Positions 22,807 to 33,334 of a stretch of 64,000 nt of DNA are shown one piece after another. The stretch comes from Thermosporothrix hazakensis (GTDB taxonomy: Bacteria > Chloroflexota > Ktedonobacteria > Ktedonobacterales > Ktedonobacteraceae). The notes under the pieces were generated by a model, which was given only the letters and a program-made list of their open reading frames with translations, had not been told where the DNA came from and made no database searches. The translations under genes and the position numbers were made by a program. Within the stretch, counting starts at the first letter, position 1. The number at the start of each line of letters is the position of its first letter. The DNA lies in NCBI RefSeq assembly GCF_003253565.1, contig NZ_QKUF01000024.1:1-64000 (forward strand), in the 5' to 3' direction.

Positions 22807-23853
22807 ATGATAGACCAGAACGAAGCGTTGCTCGACCAGCTTGAGCAAATACGCACAAAAGCCATTGCTGAGCTTGAGCCTGTTACGACAATGGCAGAGC
22901 TGGAGGAATGGGACATCCGCTACCTGGGGCGTAACCGTGGCGAACTGAAAAATATTGCAGCCGTCATGCCCAAATTGACCAAAGACGGGCGACGCGCTGT
23001 CGGGCAGAAGATGAATGCTGTCAAGTCCGAACTGGAGAGCCATCTGAAAGCCAGACGCGAAGAGATCCGCCAGAAAGAACTGCTCGCGACACTGGAAAAA
23101 GAACGCATTGATGTCACGATGCCAGGCCGACATCTACCTGTTGGCCATATGCACCCGTTGACACGCACGATCCAGGAAGTGACCGACGTCTTCATGAAGA
23201 TGGGCTTCCAGGTGGTTCAAGGACCCGAGGTAGAGACAGACTACTACAACTTCCAGGCGCTGAATATCCCGGCAGATCACCCATCTCGCGATATGCAGGA
23301 CACCTTCTGGATTGTTCCCGGCGAACTCCTGCTGCGCACTCAGACCTCACCGATGCAGATCCGTGTGATGAAACAGACTCGGCCCCCGGTTCGGGCCGTT
23401 GTGCCCGGCAAGGTCTTCCGGAACGAGGCCATTGATGCAACCCATGAGGCCCAGTTCCATCAGATTGAAGGCCTGCTGATCGACGATCAATGCACAATGG
23501 CAACCCTCAAAGGCTGCCTTCAAACCTTCGCCCGTGAGCTCTACGGAGAAGGGCGTCAGGTCCGTTTTCGGGCAAGCTACTTCCCGTTCACCGAGCCAAG
23601 TGCCGAGATGGATATTAGCTGTGGCGAATGTAACGGGAAGGGCTGCCGCGTCTGCAAGTACACCGGGTGGGTTGAGCTGCTCGGTTGTGGCATGGTTCAC
23701 CCGAAAGTGCTGCGTGAAGTTGGCTATGACCCGAAGAAGTATCGCGGCTTCGCCTTCGGCATGGGCGTAGAGCGCATCGCCCTGGCAAAATATGGCATCA
23801 ACGAAATTCGCCTCTTCACCAGCAATGATTTGCGCTTCTTGCGCCAATTCTAA
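22807..23853 (+). CDS. pheS: phenylalanyl-tRNA synthetase alpha subunit
   Basis: A 348-residue class II synthetase subunit. N-terminal coiled coil about 1-95, then the catalytic core: motif 1 around GRHLPVGHMHPLTRTIQEVTDVFMKMGFQVVQGPEVE, motif 2 RTQTSPMQIRVM ... VFRNEAIDATHEAQFHQIEG, and motif 3 GFAFGMGVERIAL. A CxxC-CxxC stretch (CGECNGKGCRVC) is an insertion found in many bacterial PheS. GGAGG lies 5 nt before the ATG. Forms the alpha2beta2 enzyme with PheT, charges tRNA-Phe, under T-box control. Confidence 0.98.
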   Translation: MIDQNEALLDQLEQIRTKAIAELEPVTTMAELEEWDIRYLGRNRGELKNIAAVMPKLTKDGRRAVGQKMNAVKSELESHLKARREEIRQKELLATLEKERIDVTMPGRHLPVGHMHPLTRTIQEVTDVFMKMGFQVVQGPEVETDYYNFQALNIPADHPSRDMQDTFWIVPGELLLRTQTSPMQIRVMKQTRPPVRAVVPGKVFRNEAIDATHEAQFHQIEGLLIDDQCTMATLKGCLQTFARELYGEGRQVRFRASYFPFTEPSAEMDISCGECNGKGCRVCKYTGWVELLGCGMVHPKVLREVGYDPKKYRGFAFGMGVERIALAKYGINEIRLFTSNDLRFLRQF

Positions 23854-23925
23854 ACTGCTTTTTCTCGCAACACAGGAATTATTCCCATCAACAGGGTGTG
23901 AACCATATAAGGAGTTTTTGACAGC

Positions 23926-26463
23926 ATGAGAGTACCGCTTAGTTGGCTCCGGGAGTATGTTGACTTCGATATGACTCCCGAAGAGCTGGCCCAAAAGCTG
24001 ACGATGGCCGGGCTCGAAGTAGAAGCCATTGAATACATCGGCAAAGAATGGGGCGATAAAGTTATCACTGCCCAGATTGTCCATCTGGAGAAGGTCGAAA
24101 AATCGGATCACCTGAACTATACAAAGGTCTCAACCGGAACACAGGAGCTCAATGTTATCTGTGGCGCTCCAAATATCAAGCTCGGCGATAAGGTGCCTCT
24201 GGCTCTGCCCGGAGCGCGCGTAGGCGACCTGGTTATTCAGGAAACGAAGAAGATGGGCTATGTCTCACAGGGCATGCTCTGTTCTCCGCGTGAACTTGGC
24301 CTGGGCACAGACCACAGCGGCATCTACATTCTTGACACGGATACGCCACTCGGCGTGAAACTTGCCGACCTGATGAGCGAGGTCGTGCTTGAGTTCTCGA
24401 TCAAGGCCCACCGGGGCGACCTCTCCTCAATTATCGGCATCGCCCGCGAGGTTGCTGCACTTACCAGACAGCCACTTCGCCTGCCGCCAATGGAGGTGCA
24501 GGAGCAGGGAACGCCAACTCCAGATATGGTCAAAGTGACCGTCGAGAATGACGAGCTCTGCAAGCGCTATATAGCACGCGTGATCAGTGATGTGAAGCTC
24601 GGACCATCTCCATCGTGGATGGGCCGCCGCCTGCTGGCTGCTGGGATGCGCCCGATTAACAACGTTGTCGATATCACGAACTATGTGATGCTGGAACTTG
24701 GTCAGCCTCTGCATGGCTTTGATTACGATCTGGTCCCGGAGCATCATATCATCGTTCGGACCGCTCACGAGGGGGAGACGCTGACGACCCTGGACGATGT
24801 GAAGCGCCAGCTCACACCCGAGATGCTGATGATTACTGACCCGACTGGACCGACCGCCATTGCTGGCGTGATGGGCGCGGCCCGGAGCGAAGTCAACGAC
24901 AATACCTCAACCGTGCTGCTGGAAGCTGCGAACTTCCAGGCAAGAAGCGTGCGGCGTACGTCGACAACCCTGGGGCTGCGCACCGAGTCGTCAGGGCGCT
25001 TTGAAAAGGGCCTTGATCCGGAGCTGGCCCGCCTGGGCGCCAATCGCGCCTGTTACCTGCTGGCACAACTGGCAGGAGGCACAGTGCACCCCGGCGCAGT
25101 AGATCACTATGCCGCGCCTCCTCAACAGCGCAAACTTCCGTTCTCGATTCACGACATCGAGTGGCTGACCTCGATGCAGGTAACACAGCAAGAGGCCTGC
25201 GATGCGCTTGAGGCGCTTGGATTCTCTGTCGAAGCACACGACGATGGCAAAACCATGACGGTGACAGTCCCGACCTATCGCCCGGATATTGAAGAGGAAG
25301 CCGATCTTGTTGAGGAGGTGATTCGCAATATCGGGTATGATAAGATCCCAACCTCGATGCCAACAGGTGGGCTTCCTGAGCCGCTCCCCGATCAGTGGTT
25401 CGAGCGTGAAAAGCTGGTACGCTCGCTTCTAGTCGGTGCTGGCCTCAATGAGACTATCACCTATGTGATGACTAACCGAGCCCGCACGCTCAATCTGCTG
25501 GCTTCCGCCGACAAGGAGTCCGCCCGCTACCTGTTGCAGGCTCCCTCAGGTACTGGCAACACAGCCGGTGAGCTGGCCTCGAACGCCGCCAGTACACAGG
25601 CTCTGGTAGCCATTGACCCGAAGGACCTTCCCGCTGTGGTGATCGTCAATCCGCTCAGCAAGGATCTTGATAGTCTGCGTCTCACTCTGATGAGCAGCCT
25701 GATGGAGATCATGCAGGAGAATAGCAAGCGCAACGAAGCAGGTCTGCGCTTCTTCGAGATCGGACGGCGCTACCTGCCCGCTCAGCAAGCAAATGAGCAA
25801 CCAGACGAACGACGAAGCGTCAGTATCGCTATGAGCGGTCCCGCCGCCATCTCCTGGATCAATGAGCTGTCGCGCCCGGCAGACTTCTATGATCTGAAAG
25901 GCGTGATCGAAACCTTGCTCGAAGGGCTCCACATCTCGGAGTATCGGTTCACACCGACACAGCATCCGACCTTCCATCCCGGTCGCTGTGCACTATTGGA
26001 GCTGCCCCGAAAAGGCCCCGATGGCGAAACCATTTTTAGCCCTGCCGGCATCCTGGGCGAGGTGCACCCTGTTGTGCAGCAGCGCTACGATCTGCCGCAC
26101 CGCGCCTACCTCAGTGAGATTGATCTAGAGCGGCTCTTCGAGGCAGTGCCTGAGCGGATTGTCTATCAGCCGTTCTCGCGACAGCAGGCGCTCACTCGCG
26201 ACCTCGCGATTATCGTGGATCAGCAGGTACTGGCGCAGGAGCTTCAGGGGGTCATTGAGCGCAACGGAGGCGAACTACTTCAGCGCGTCTCACTCTTCGA
26301 TGTCTATACTGGCGATCCGATTCCCGCAGGCAAGAAGAACCTGACCTACTCGCTGGTGTATCAGTCACGCGACCGCACGCTGAAAGATGCGGAAGCAAAC
26401 GAGCTTCAGGACAAGATTATCCAGGCCCTTCACGACCAGTTTGGGGCCCAGCTACGCCAATAG
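23926..26463 (+). CDS. pheT: phenylalanyl-tRNA synthetase beta subunit
   Basis: An 845-residue subunit. Starts MRVPLSWLREYVDFDMTPEELAQKL, then a tRNA-binding EMAP-like domain (about 40-150), the B3/4 editing domain (about 210-380), the B5 DNA-like domain (about 405-475), the catalytic-like core, and the C-terminal anticodon-binding FDX-ACB domain (QPFSRQQALTRDLAIIVDQ to the end). GAGGAG-like sequence precedes the ATG by about 10 nt. Full length, 72 bp after pheS. Contributes tRNA binding and editing of mischarged Tyr-tRNA. Confidence 0.98.
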   Translation: MRVPLSWLREYVDFDMTPEELAQKLTMAGLEVEAIEYIGKEWGDKVITAQIVHLEKVEKSDHLNYTKVSTGTQELNVICGAPNIKLGDKVPLALPGARVGDLVIQETKKMGYVSQGMLCSPRELGLGTDHSGIYILDTDTPLGVKLADLMSEVVLEFSIKAHRGDLSSIIGIAREVAALTRQPLRLPPMEVQEQGTPTPDMVKVTVENDELCKRYIARVISDVKLGPSPSWMGRRLLAAGMRPINNVVDITNYVMLELGQPLHGFDYDLVPEHHIIVRTAHEGETLTTLDDVKRQLTPEMLMITDPTGPTAIAGVMGAARSEVNDNTSTVLLEAANFQARSVRRTSTTLGLRTESSGRFEKGLDPELARLGANRACYLLAQLAGGTVHPGAVDHYAAPPQQRKLPFSIHDIEWLTSMQVTQQEACDALEALGFSVEAHDDGKTMTVTVPTYRPDIEEEADLVEEVIRNIGYDKIPTSMPTGGLPEPLPDQWFEREKLVRSLLVGAGLNETITYVMTNRARTLNLLASADKESARYLLQAPSGTGNTAGELASNAASTQALVAIDPKDLPAVVIVNPLSKDLDSLRLTLMSSLMEIMQENSKRNEAGLRFFEIGRRYLPAQQANEQPDERRSVSIAMSGPAAISWINELSRPADFYDLKGVIETLLEGLHISEYRFTPTQHPTFHPGRCALLELPRKGPDGETIFSPAGILGEVHPVVQQRYDLPHRAYLSEIDLERLFEAVPERIVYQPFSRQQALTRDLAIIVDQQVLAQELQGVIERNGGELLQRVSLFDVYTGDPIPAGKKNLTYSLVYQSRDRTLKDAEANELQDKIIQALHDQFGAQLRQ

Positions 26464-26479
26464 GCACATCTTCAATAGC

Positions 26480-26520
26480 AAAGGCTCGGGAACTGTCAAG
26501 CGCTCCTGAGCCTTTTCTTC
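26480..26520 (+). terminator. terminator of pheST
   Basis: AAAGGCTCGGGA/TCCTGAGCCTTT (12 bp with one G-U, 26480-26491 with 26504-26515) followed by TCTTCT. Confidence 0.8.
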
Positions 26521-26679
26521 TGCAAGTACTATCAAGTTACTTTCCTTGTGACGGAAGACTCCATTACCCGTTACAAATTATAGAATTGACAGCATGAAGA
26601 AATACATCTGCTCCGTATTTCTTGCATTCACTAAGATTTATGCGGGAAGTGGTCACGTAGTGTAGGTGAAATACAAGTT

Positions 26680-29600
26680 ATGGGAAAATGCCTCTTTTGT
26701 AACAATCCCTGTTACAAGCATTTCGTCGTCTGTTTTGATTGCTATATGACAACGCATGCCGCAGAGGAGGGGACAGATATTGCCGAACGGCTGACACGCC
26801 CGGTCCCTACTGTTCCCCTACCTCCACAACCAGGGCCATTCACAACCGAGTATCAGACCACACCATGCGATGTTGTTGAGGAACCGCCCCGGATGCCCGG
26901 TGGTGAGGTAACATTGGATGAACACGCCGCGACCCCTCTTCCTCCCGGTAGAGGGCAGCCAACGCCGCACGCCTTTCCACCGCTATCCCTCGGGCAAAAA
27001 ACGCTGTTTCCTGGTTCCCATCCAGCGATGCAAGCGCCGCCACAGCAGACCGGAAACCCACCGCCCGGCCAGAAAAAATCTCAATTTATTGCATATACAG
27101 GACCACTTCGGGCCCGCCAGCTTCCGGGCGTCAGGAAACCCGCGACGCAACAGCCCCAAACGGGCAAGAAAAAAAAATGGGTACGTCTTGTACTCACCTG
27201 TTTGCTGCTCCTTGCCATGCTGATTATCTTTATTGATGGCATTCTGGTAGGCATCGCATATTTTCAGCCAAAGAAAGAGACAGCCTCGGGCTCCTCCGTT
27301 CCTGTGCTCTCCCTTTCGTCCAGTAAGGCAGAATACGGGCAACAACTTACTATTTCGGTACAAAACTTTAAGCCACAGACCCGCGTGTATTTAAGCCGCG
27401 ACCTGCATGAGCCCATCAAGACCGATACCGGAAAGTCCGTTGTAAAAGTAGGAGATGACGGAAAAGCAGAAGCCAGAATCACGATTGATCGAGGCTGGAA
27501 GCCCGGCCTCCATGCGATTCAGGCTGAAGATATTATCTCGCGCTTTACAGCCAGCGCCGCCCTGCGTATCGCCGAAGGTTCGGCGCAACCGGCCATTTTC
27601 CAGCTCAGTACGCGCACGCTGGATATGGGCCTCGCCTATGAAGGTGCGAACACCATTCAAATGCTGACCCTCTCTAACGGAGGCAATGGTAACATTACCT
27701 GGACGGTCAGTAGTGACCAACCCTGGCTTCAGGCAACGCCCAACCAGGGAAGTTTTAGCAGCTCTCAGGTCATTGCGGTCGGCGTTCAACGCGCTCACCT
27801 TGCCCCGGGCAAGTATACGGGTACCCTGAAATTTACCTCGAATGTTGGCCTCCCGCAGACGGTTGCGGTCAGCATGGAAGTACAGGCATTGCCCACCAAT
27901 CCAGGCGCGGTCCTTCAGGCAACACCTGTTGTGATGGACTATAACGCGTTCGATGGTAACGCCGACCCCAAACCCCAAACGATGGTAATCAGCAACCCGG
28001 GTACAGAGCCGTTGTACTGGAAACTGAACAGCATCATTTCTATTAAAACCCTGCATAGCGATGTTATCAAGGAACTGCACGACCGGGATGATAATTGGCT
28101 TCGCCTGGACCAAACCTCCGGCACGATTCCACCACAGGGGAGCGCAAATATTCCGGTCACCGTTAATAGCAAGAATCTTGTTCCGGGAACATACCTGAGC
28201 ACGCTTGTCTTCAGCGTTAATGAGGGCCAGAACGCCTATAACAGCCCGCAGAGCATTAGCATCGCTCTGACCATCCAACCACGTTGTGGGATTACAGCCG
28301 GGATCGGTCAGCTCTCGTTTGTAACAGTCGCCGGACAGGGTAATCCAAGCAACCAATCAATCACGTTGAGCCCTGTAGGAAGCTGCCAGGAAGCGATTGA
28401 CTGGAACGCGACGGCCTCGACCAACTGGGTCACGATTGCACCGGCAAAGGGACAGATCAAAGATGCAGCTAACCCGGCAACCCCGGCAATCAGCATCACA
28501 GCCAATACCTTTTCACCCGGAACCTATTATTCCAGCATTATCATTCGCACCCCACAGAGCACCCTGACCATCGCAATCAGCTTGCGGGTGCAAGCGGTGC
28601 TGACACCCAATTCACCCATTATGCGAGCATCACCGCTCAATGTGAACTTCGCCGTCAATCAGGGGCAGCCAGCGCCTCCGGGGCAGACCGTCACGATTAC
28701 CAATACGGGCAAGAGTCCTTTAATCTGGGATGCCAGCGTTGATAATCAGGTATCCTGGCTCAGTGCCTCACCGCTCAAAGGCTCGATCCCGGCAGGTCAG
28801 ACCGGGCAGCTTCTCCTGAGCGTGGATCCGAGCGATCTCACTCCCGGCACCTATGTCGGGCAGATCGTGCTGCACGGCAAAGATACGCATGATAAAGAGG
28901 CAGGCGGGAATCCGCAAACCATCACAGTTAATTTCACAATCTCGCCGCCCTGTTCTATGGCACAGCCATCGCAGAGCACTATTGCATTTAGCGCCATCCA
29001 GGGCTCTGCCAACCCGGCCAGCCGCGTGATTACCTTCACCGCGACCGGAAACTGTAGCTGGCCCCTTCAGTGGCAGGCCACAGTGAGCAGCGATGCACCC
29101 TGGCTCAAGGTCACCTCCACCGATAGCTCGCTGAACGGTACGGGGACCACTGCGAGTGTCAACGTTCAACCGGACATCACAGGCCTGACGCCCGGCAACT
29201 ATACTGCGCAGGTGACACTCACCGCACAGGATCAGGACCGACAGACGGCAAAGGGGAGCCCGCAAACGTTCCAGGTCTCGCTTACAGTGCTTCAGCCCTG
29301 TACTCTACAGTTCAGTGCGACCGAGTTCGCGTTCACGCAGCATCAAGGGCAGGCAGTTGATGCACAGATCCTCACACTCAGAGAAACCGGAGCCTGTGCC
29401 TATCCAATTACCTGGACCGCAAAATCCGATAGCGACTGGCTCTCTGTCACCGATAGCGGGCAGGATAGCGGGAATGGCAGTGGTATCACCATCGGCATCA
29501 AATCGACCAGTCTGGCCCCCGGGAGCTATAAGGGCAATATCACGATTAGCGCTACAGGGAACGGAGGCGCGACCGTTCAGGGTGGACAGAGTATTCCGGT

Positions 29601-29895
29601 CACGTTAACTGTGGTTGGGAGCACCGTCAGCGGAGTTGTTGTAGCCTGTCAGGACGGCAATTGCACCAAGAGCAGCCCACTGGCAGGAGCGACCGTTACC
29701 CTTTCCGGTAATGGCGGGAACTACAATGCGACCGCCGATAGCAACGGGAACTTCATTCTCAACGGGGTCGCTAACGGCTCGTATACCCTGACGGCAAACG
29801 GCACACAGGATAACAAACGGTATGCGGTCAGCATGAACCTCACTGTTTCCGGGGATACATCATCGGTCAGCTTGAAAGCCGTGGCTTCTGGCTAA
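26680..29895 (+). CDS. membrane-anchored BACON-repeat surface protein
   Basis: A 1,071-residue protein. It begins with a cytoplasmic zinc ribbon (CLFCNNPC ... CFDC, residues 4-21), a Pro-rich linker, and one membrane helix after KKKK (about 168-192). The outside part holds about six Ig-like BACON-type modules, each with a Trp-containing core such as WLQATPNQGSFSSSQ, WLRLDQTSGTIPPQGS, WLSASPLKGSIPAGQ and a closing LxPGTYxG strand. The last 90 residues resemble a carboxypeptidase-regulatory beta domain (VSGVVVAC ... GNFILNGVANGSYTLTANG). BACON modules often serve carbohydrate or mucin binding or act as spacers. Role here unknown. Confidence 0.8.
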   Translation: MGKCLFCNNPCYKHFVVCFDCYMTTHAAEEGTDIAERLTRPVPTVPLPPQPGPFTTEYQTTPCDVVEEPPRMPGGEVTLDEHAATPLPPGRGQPTPHAFPPLSLGQKTLFPGSHPAMQAPPQQTGNPPPGQKKSQFIAYTGPLRARQLPGVRKPATQQPQTGKKKKWVRLVLTCLLLLAMLIIFIDGILVGIAYFQPKKETASGSSVPVLSLSSSKAEYGQQLTISVQNFKPQTRVYLSRDLHEPIKTDTGKSVVKVGDDGKAEARITIDRGWKPGLHAIQAEDIISRFTASAALRIAEGSAQPAIFQLSTRTLDMGLAYEGANTIQMLTLSNGGNGNITWTVSSDQPWLQATPNQGSFSSSQVIAVGVQRAHLAPGKYTGTLKFTSNVGLPQTVAVSMEVQALPTNPGAVLQATPVVMDYNAFDGNADPKPQTMVISNPGTEPLYWKLNSIISIKTLHSDVIKELHDRDDNWLRLDQTSGTIPPQGSANIPVTVNSKNLVPGTYLSTLVFSVNEGQNAYNSPQSISIALTIQPRCGITAGIGQLSFVTVAGQGNPSNQSITLSPVGSCQEAIDWNATASTNWVTIAPAKGQIKDAANPATPAISITANTFSPGTYYSSIIIRTPQSTLTIAISLRVQAVLTPNSPIMRASPLNVNFAVNQGQPAPPGQTVTITNTGKSPLIWDASVDNQVSWLSASPLKGSIPAGQTGQLLLSVDPSDLTPGTYVGQIVLHGKDTHDKEAGGNPQTITVNFTISPPCSMAQPSQSTIAFSAIQGSANPASRVITFTATGNCSWPLQWQATVSSDAPWLKVTSTDSSLNGTGTTASVNVQPDITGLTPGNYTAQVTLTAQDQDRQTAKGSPQTFQVSLTVLQPCTLQFSATEFAFTQHQGQAVDAQILTLRETGACAYPITWTAKSDSDWLSVTDSGQDSGNGSGITIGIKSTSLAPGSYKGNITISATGNGGATVQGGQSIPVTLTVVGSTVSGVVVACQDGNCTKSSPLAGATVTLSGNGGNYNATADSNGNFILNGVANGSYTLTANGTQDNKRYAVSMNLTVSGDTSSVSLKAVASG

Positions 29896-29925
29896 AGCAG
29901 ACAAACCCTGTTTCCTCCTCTGACA

Positions 29926-29963
29926 GCAAAGAGAGTCGCTCAGGACAGGGCGACTCTCTTTGC
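29926..29963. terminator. bidirectional terminator between convergent genes
   Basis: Perfect 14-bp stem GCAAAGAGAGTCGC/GCGACTCTCTTTGC with a 10-nt loop; serves the genes ending at 29895 (+) and 29976 (-). Confidence 0.85.
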
Positions 29964-29975
29964 TTCTACAGCTTC

Positions 29976-30935
29976 CTAGCGATTATTTCCAATAAACGAA
30001 TAGATATATGTTAGATTCACAATGACAATAAAGGCACATACGAATAAAAACAGAGATCCGAGGAACCATGTGGCAGGCACTCCGAGAGCCAGTGCGAGAA
30101 TCAGAGCGAGAAATGCCACCAGAATAACGCCAAGCGAGACCAACCCGAGAGCAAAACGCCTGTCCTTCGTCTGTAGACGAGGAACCGAAGTCGCCGCATA
30201 TCCCTGCCATGCAGGCTGCTGCGGAGATGGGCCATACGCGGGCATCTGTGGCTGACTGTTCCCTCTCGCTTCTGGTGGATAAGAAGGTCGCTGGCGTTCC
30301 TCATGGACAGGCTGTCTGGACTGGCTCTCTGGCGGCATAGGAGGCTTTCCCGGTTCCTGTGTCGGCGGGCGAGAGACTGGCGACTTCGATTGCGGCTCAA
30401 CCGACCGCTTCTCCGCTTCCTGTGTCGGCGGGCGGGAGACTGGCGGCTTCGATTGCGGCTCAACCGACCGCTTCTCCGCTTCCTGTGTCGGCGGGCGAGA
30501 GACTGGCGACTTCGATTGCGGCTCAACCGGCTGGCGAGTGCTCACGCTTACCCTGGGAATCGGCTTCCGCTCAGGAGGAGCGGGTTTCTGCCTGTCAGCC
30601 TTCTGTTCCGCTTCGGGCTGCTTCCCCTTTTCGCTCGACTCGTGAGATGGTTGCTTGATTTCGTGCTGTGGCGTGGCTGCTTTGCTCTCTTGCGCCGATT
30701 GTTGCACCGGAGGCGTTAGAGAGACATTCACCTGCACTTGCTTCGACTGCTGCGATACCTGCGGACGTTGAGGGACAGACCTTGCAGGCTTTGCGACTCC
30801 TTCATTACGTCCAGGACGCTGAGGAATTGGATTGCGGTCCAGTTTCTGAGGAGTGGCTTGCACCTCATCAGTACGCCCTGCATTTGCCTCGGTCGCCAGT
30901 CCCTTTTCTTCACCTGTGGGATCAGTATAGAGCAT
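29976..30935 (-). CDS. Pro-rich repeat protein with C-terminal membrane hairpin
   Basis: A 319-residue protein. Residues 1-240 are disordered and rich in Pro, Gln, Lys and Ser, with three near-identical 21-residue units (VEPQSKSPVSRPPTQEAEKR type) at about 135-200. The C-terminus has two membrane helices (about 262-285 and 288-312). AAGGAAAGG precedes the ATG. A long cytoplasmic linker on a membrane hairpin suggests a scaffold or cell-envelope tether. No family recognised. Confidence 0.65.
   Translation of the reverse strand: MLYTDPTGEEKGLATEANAGRTDEVQATPQKLDRNPIPQRPGRNEGVAKPARSVPQRPQVSQQSKQVQVNVSLTPPVQQSAQESKAATPQHEIKQPSHESSEKGKQPEAEQKADRQKPAPPERKPIPRVSVSTRQPVEPQSKSPVSRPPTQEAEKRSVEPQSKPPVSRPPTQEAEKRSVEPQSKSPVSRPPTQEPGKPPMPPESQSRQPVHEERQRPSYPPEARGNSQPQMPAYGPSPQQPAWQGYAATSVPRLQTKDRRFALGLVSLGVILVAFLALILALALGVPATWFLGSLFLFVCAFIVIVNLTYIYSFIGNNR
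30361..30549. repeat. 63-bp tandem repeat, three units
   Basis: The sequence GTCGGCGGGC recurs at 30361, 30424 and 30487, giving a strict 63-bp period that encodes the 21-residue units of the Pro-rich protein. Copy number probably varies between strains. Confidence 0.9.
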
Positions 30936-31312
30936 ACGAACCTTTCCTTCATGTGCTGTTTTCTTAAAAAAGAGAGAGTTCCAGGAACAGCTTGTACTTT
31001 TAATAATATCTGTTCATGCCTATATGTCAATACGAGTAATGACAGCGCAGATACAAAACTCTCGAATTCAGGATACTATAGGACTTATGGGTTCTCTATT
31101 CTCAAGCTCTATGATAGAATAAGCAATAACACATTTTCATACAGCAATACACAAAAAGAAACAAAGGCCGGTGCAGACCATTTGAGTGGAAGGGGCGAAC
31201 GGCGTTTATTTCACTGGAAGCCTGAAACCGAGAAGCACAGGAAGGGTTGCGCAAGCTTCACCTTCAGGCATTGCGCACCACAGGTCAGATAAGCAAATAT
31301 GGATACACAGGT
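30936..31312. other. intergenic region between divergent surface-protein genes
   Basis: 377 bp, A+T-richer than the genes on either side. It should hold promoters for the Pro-rich protein (-) and the BACON protein (+). TAGAAT at 31114-31119 could be a rightward -10. No convincing gene. Confidence 0.4.
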
Positions 31313-33334
31313 ATGCGAAAACACAGCCATTCCGTCAATCGCCCTTCAATACCGCCGCCATCAACACGAAGAGCCGGTCATTATTCGGGACTCCATCCTG
31401 AAGATCATCCATATCAATCAGGACTCATAAAAGCCTATATACCAGAAAAATCGGCGCCTCAGGCAGAGCCAGAAACAATCAATCTGCCTCCGGCCCCACA
31501 GCGTATACAATATGCTGCCCGCCCTCAGGACACGGTTCGCGTTGTTCCACGTCCTCACCAGAGGAGGCGTCGCAACATCGTGTTTCTCCTGATAGCCGGC
31601 CTTTGCTTGCTTCTCATCATCACTGCAACGTTACTGCTTTTTCTTCCGATCGGTCGCCCATCCACTACCGCAAGCCAGCAGTCACTTACAGCCGTACCCG
31701 ATCAGTTGCGCATTCATGATCTTTTCACCCTTACAGGTCGAGGATTTGGGCCAGAGCACTGGATTGATTTTACCTATGACGCAAATCAGAAAATCCTTGC
31801 CAGTAACGGGCATGATCTGCGTGCCAGAACCGACAAGCAGGGCAACTTTACCGTACAGATTCAGGTGCCTGAGCACTGGAAAGTGGGCTCACATAGTATT
31901 CATGCCACCGACTACACCCTGCGAACCGCAGCAAACGTCCAGATCACCATTCTGGCCGCTGCTCAGGGAGAACCACATCTGCAACTGACCACCGAAACGC
32001 TGAATTTTACAGCCCATCCAACCACACCAACCGAAAGCCAAACTCTCACTCTGAGCAACAACGGAGGAGGCTCGGTACACTGGCAAGCAAACAGCGATCA
32101 AAGCTGGCTCAGTATCTCGCCAAATAGCGGGAGCTTCTCAGGGCGAAGCGCCGTTCAAGTGACGGTGAACCGAGGCGGCCTTGCTCCGGGAACCTACTCG
32201 GGACAGCTCACCTTCCGCCAAAAAGAGGGTGACACCGAGGAGGTGGTCAAAGTGACGCTGAAAGTCGAACAAGCCCAGAAAGAGGAGCTCAACGTCTCGC
32301 CCTCTGTGCTCTCCTTCGTCGTGACCACAACGGCCACCAGCTCAACACAGCGCCTGACACTGCGAAACGCCGGCACAAATGCTATCCACTGGTCAGCAAA
32401 GGCAAAAACAGGAGATGGGAACGACTGGCTCAACATCTCACCGCCTGAAGGACAGGTTACCGCGAACAGTTCTATCCAGCTTGAGGTACAGGTTCAGGCC
32501 ACACAGCTTCCTATCGGCTCTTATCAGGGTACCATCCAATTCACAAACGGGACTGCGGTTGCCGTCAATCTCTCCGTCATTGCAGCCGGAAACCTGGTCG
32601 TTTCACCGCCATCGCTCACCCTCAGCACAACAGCCGGACAACAGACAACAGGAGCATCCTTCACCCTTCAGAACAGCGGAGACGAACATATTCAATGGCA
32701 GGGAACAGCAAGCACCGAGGACGGCGCGGACTGGCTCTCGCTTGAACCTGCCCAGGGCTCACTGAGCGCTGATGAGCAAGCCACCATTATGGTGCATGCC
32801 AACGTTAGCTCGCTCGCAGCCGGAACCTATCAGGGAGTCATCACGCTCCAAAGTGCCGAACAGACAAAACAGCTCACTGTGACGCTCAATATCACTCGTC
32901 CGGCCACACCGGAGCTGACCGTCCAGCCTGGAAACCTGCGCTTTATCACACAGGAAGGAAGCAACGCGGACGCACAAAGCATCACACTGACGAACAGTGG
33001 CGCAAGCCCACTTCACTGGCAGAGCACACTTGAGGGAACGGGCGCGTATCTATTCAGCATTGATACCGCCGAAGGAAGCCTGCCCGCAGGGAAAAGTGTC
33101 ACGATCACCGTCAGTTCTCATGTGTCACCAGCAAAGCCTGGAACCTACACGGCAACCCTGGTTCTTCAGAATACTGAGGATCCTGCCATGAAGCAAACAG
33201 TCACGCTAACCATGATCGTCAACCCAGAACCAACACCGGCTCAGGGAACCCAGAGCAGCAAGACCCTGGAAGAATCGTCAAAGCAGCCTCAACCACTTCC
33301 AACCAGTACAACAACGCCTTCGACATCTTCATAG
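31313..33334 (+). CDS. membrane-anchored BACON-repeat surface protein
   Basis: A 673-residue relative of the protein at 26680. A Pro/Arg-rich cytoplasmic N-terminus is followed by RRRRNIVFLLIAGLCLLLIITATLLLFL, one membrane helix at about 87-110. An IPT/Ig-like domain follows, then four BACON-type modules (WLSISPNSGSFSGRS, WLNISPPEGQVTANSS, WLSLEPAQGSLSADEQ, LFSIDTAEGSLPAGKS). The C-terminus is a Ser/Thr/Pro-rich tail. No N-terminal zinc ribbon, unlike its relative. I chose the ATG at 31313; the frame stays open upstream to 31247 from a TTG. Confidence 0.78.
   Translation: MRKHSHSVNRPSIPPPSTRRAGHYSGLHPEDHPYQSGLIKAYIPEKSAPQAEPETINLPPAPQRIQYAARPQDTVRVVPRPHQRRRRNIVFLLIAGLCLLLIITATLLLFLPIGRPSTTASQQSLTAVPDQLRIHDLFTLTGRGFGPEHWIDFTYDANQKILASNGHDLRARTDKQGNFTVQIQVPEHWKVGSHSIHATDYTLRTAANVQITILAAAQGEPHLQLTTETLNFTAHPTTPTESQTLTLSNNGGGSVHWQANSDQSWLSISPNSGSFSGRSAVQVTVNRGGLAPGTYSGQLTFRQKEGDTEEVVKVTLKVEQAQKEELNVSPSVLSFVVTTTATSSTQRLTLRNAGTNAIHWSAKAKTGDGNDWLNISPPEGQVTANSSIQLEVQVQATQLPIGSYQGTIQFTNGTAVAVNLSVIAAGNLVVSPPSLTLSTTAGQQTTGASFTLQNSGDEHIQWQGTASTEDGADWLSLEPAQGSLSADEQATIMVHANVSSLAAGTYQGVITLQSAEQTKQLTVTLNITRPATPELTVQPGNLRFITQEGSNADAQSITLTNSGASPLHWQSTLEGTGAYLFSIDTAEGSLPAGKSVTITVSSHVSPAKPGTYTATLVLQNTEDPAMKQTVTLTMIVNPEPTPAQGTQSSKTLEESSKQPQPLPTSTTTPSTSS

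Noticed and set aside
30101..30719. Arg-rich frames opposite or out of frame with the Pro-rich protein
   Set aside because: They arise from the 63-bp repeat read in other frames.
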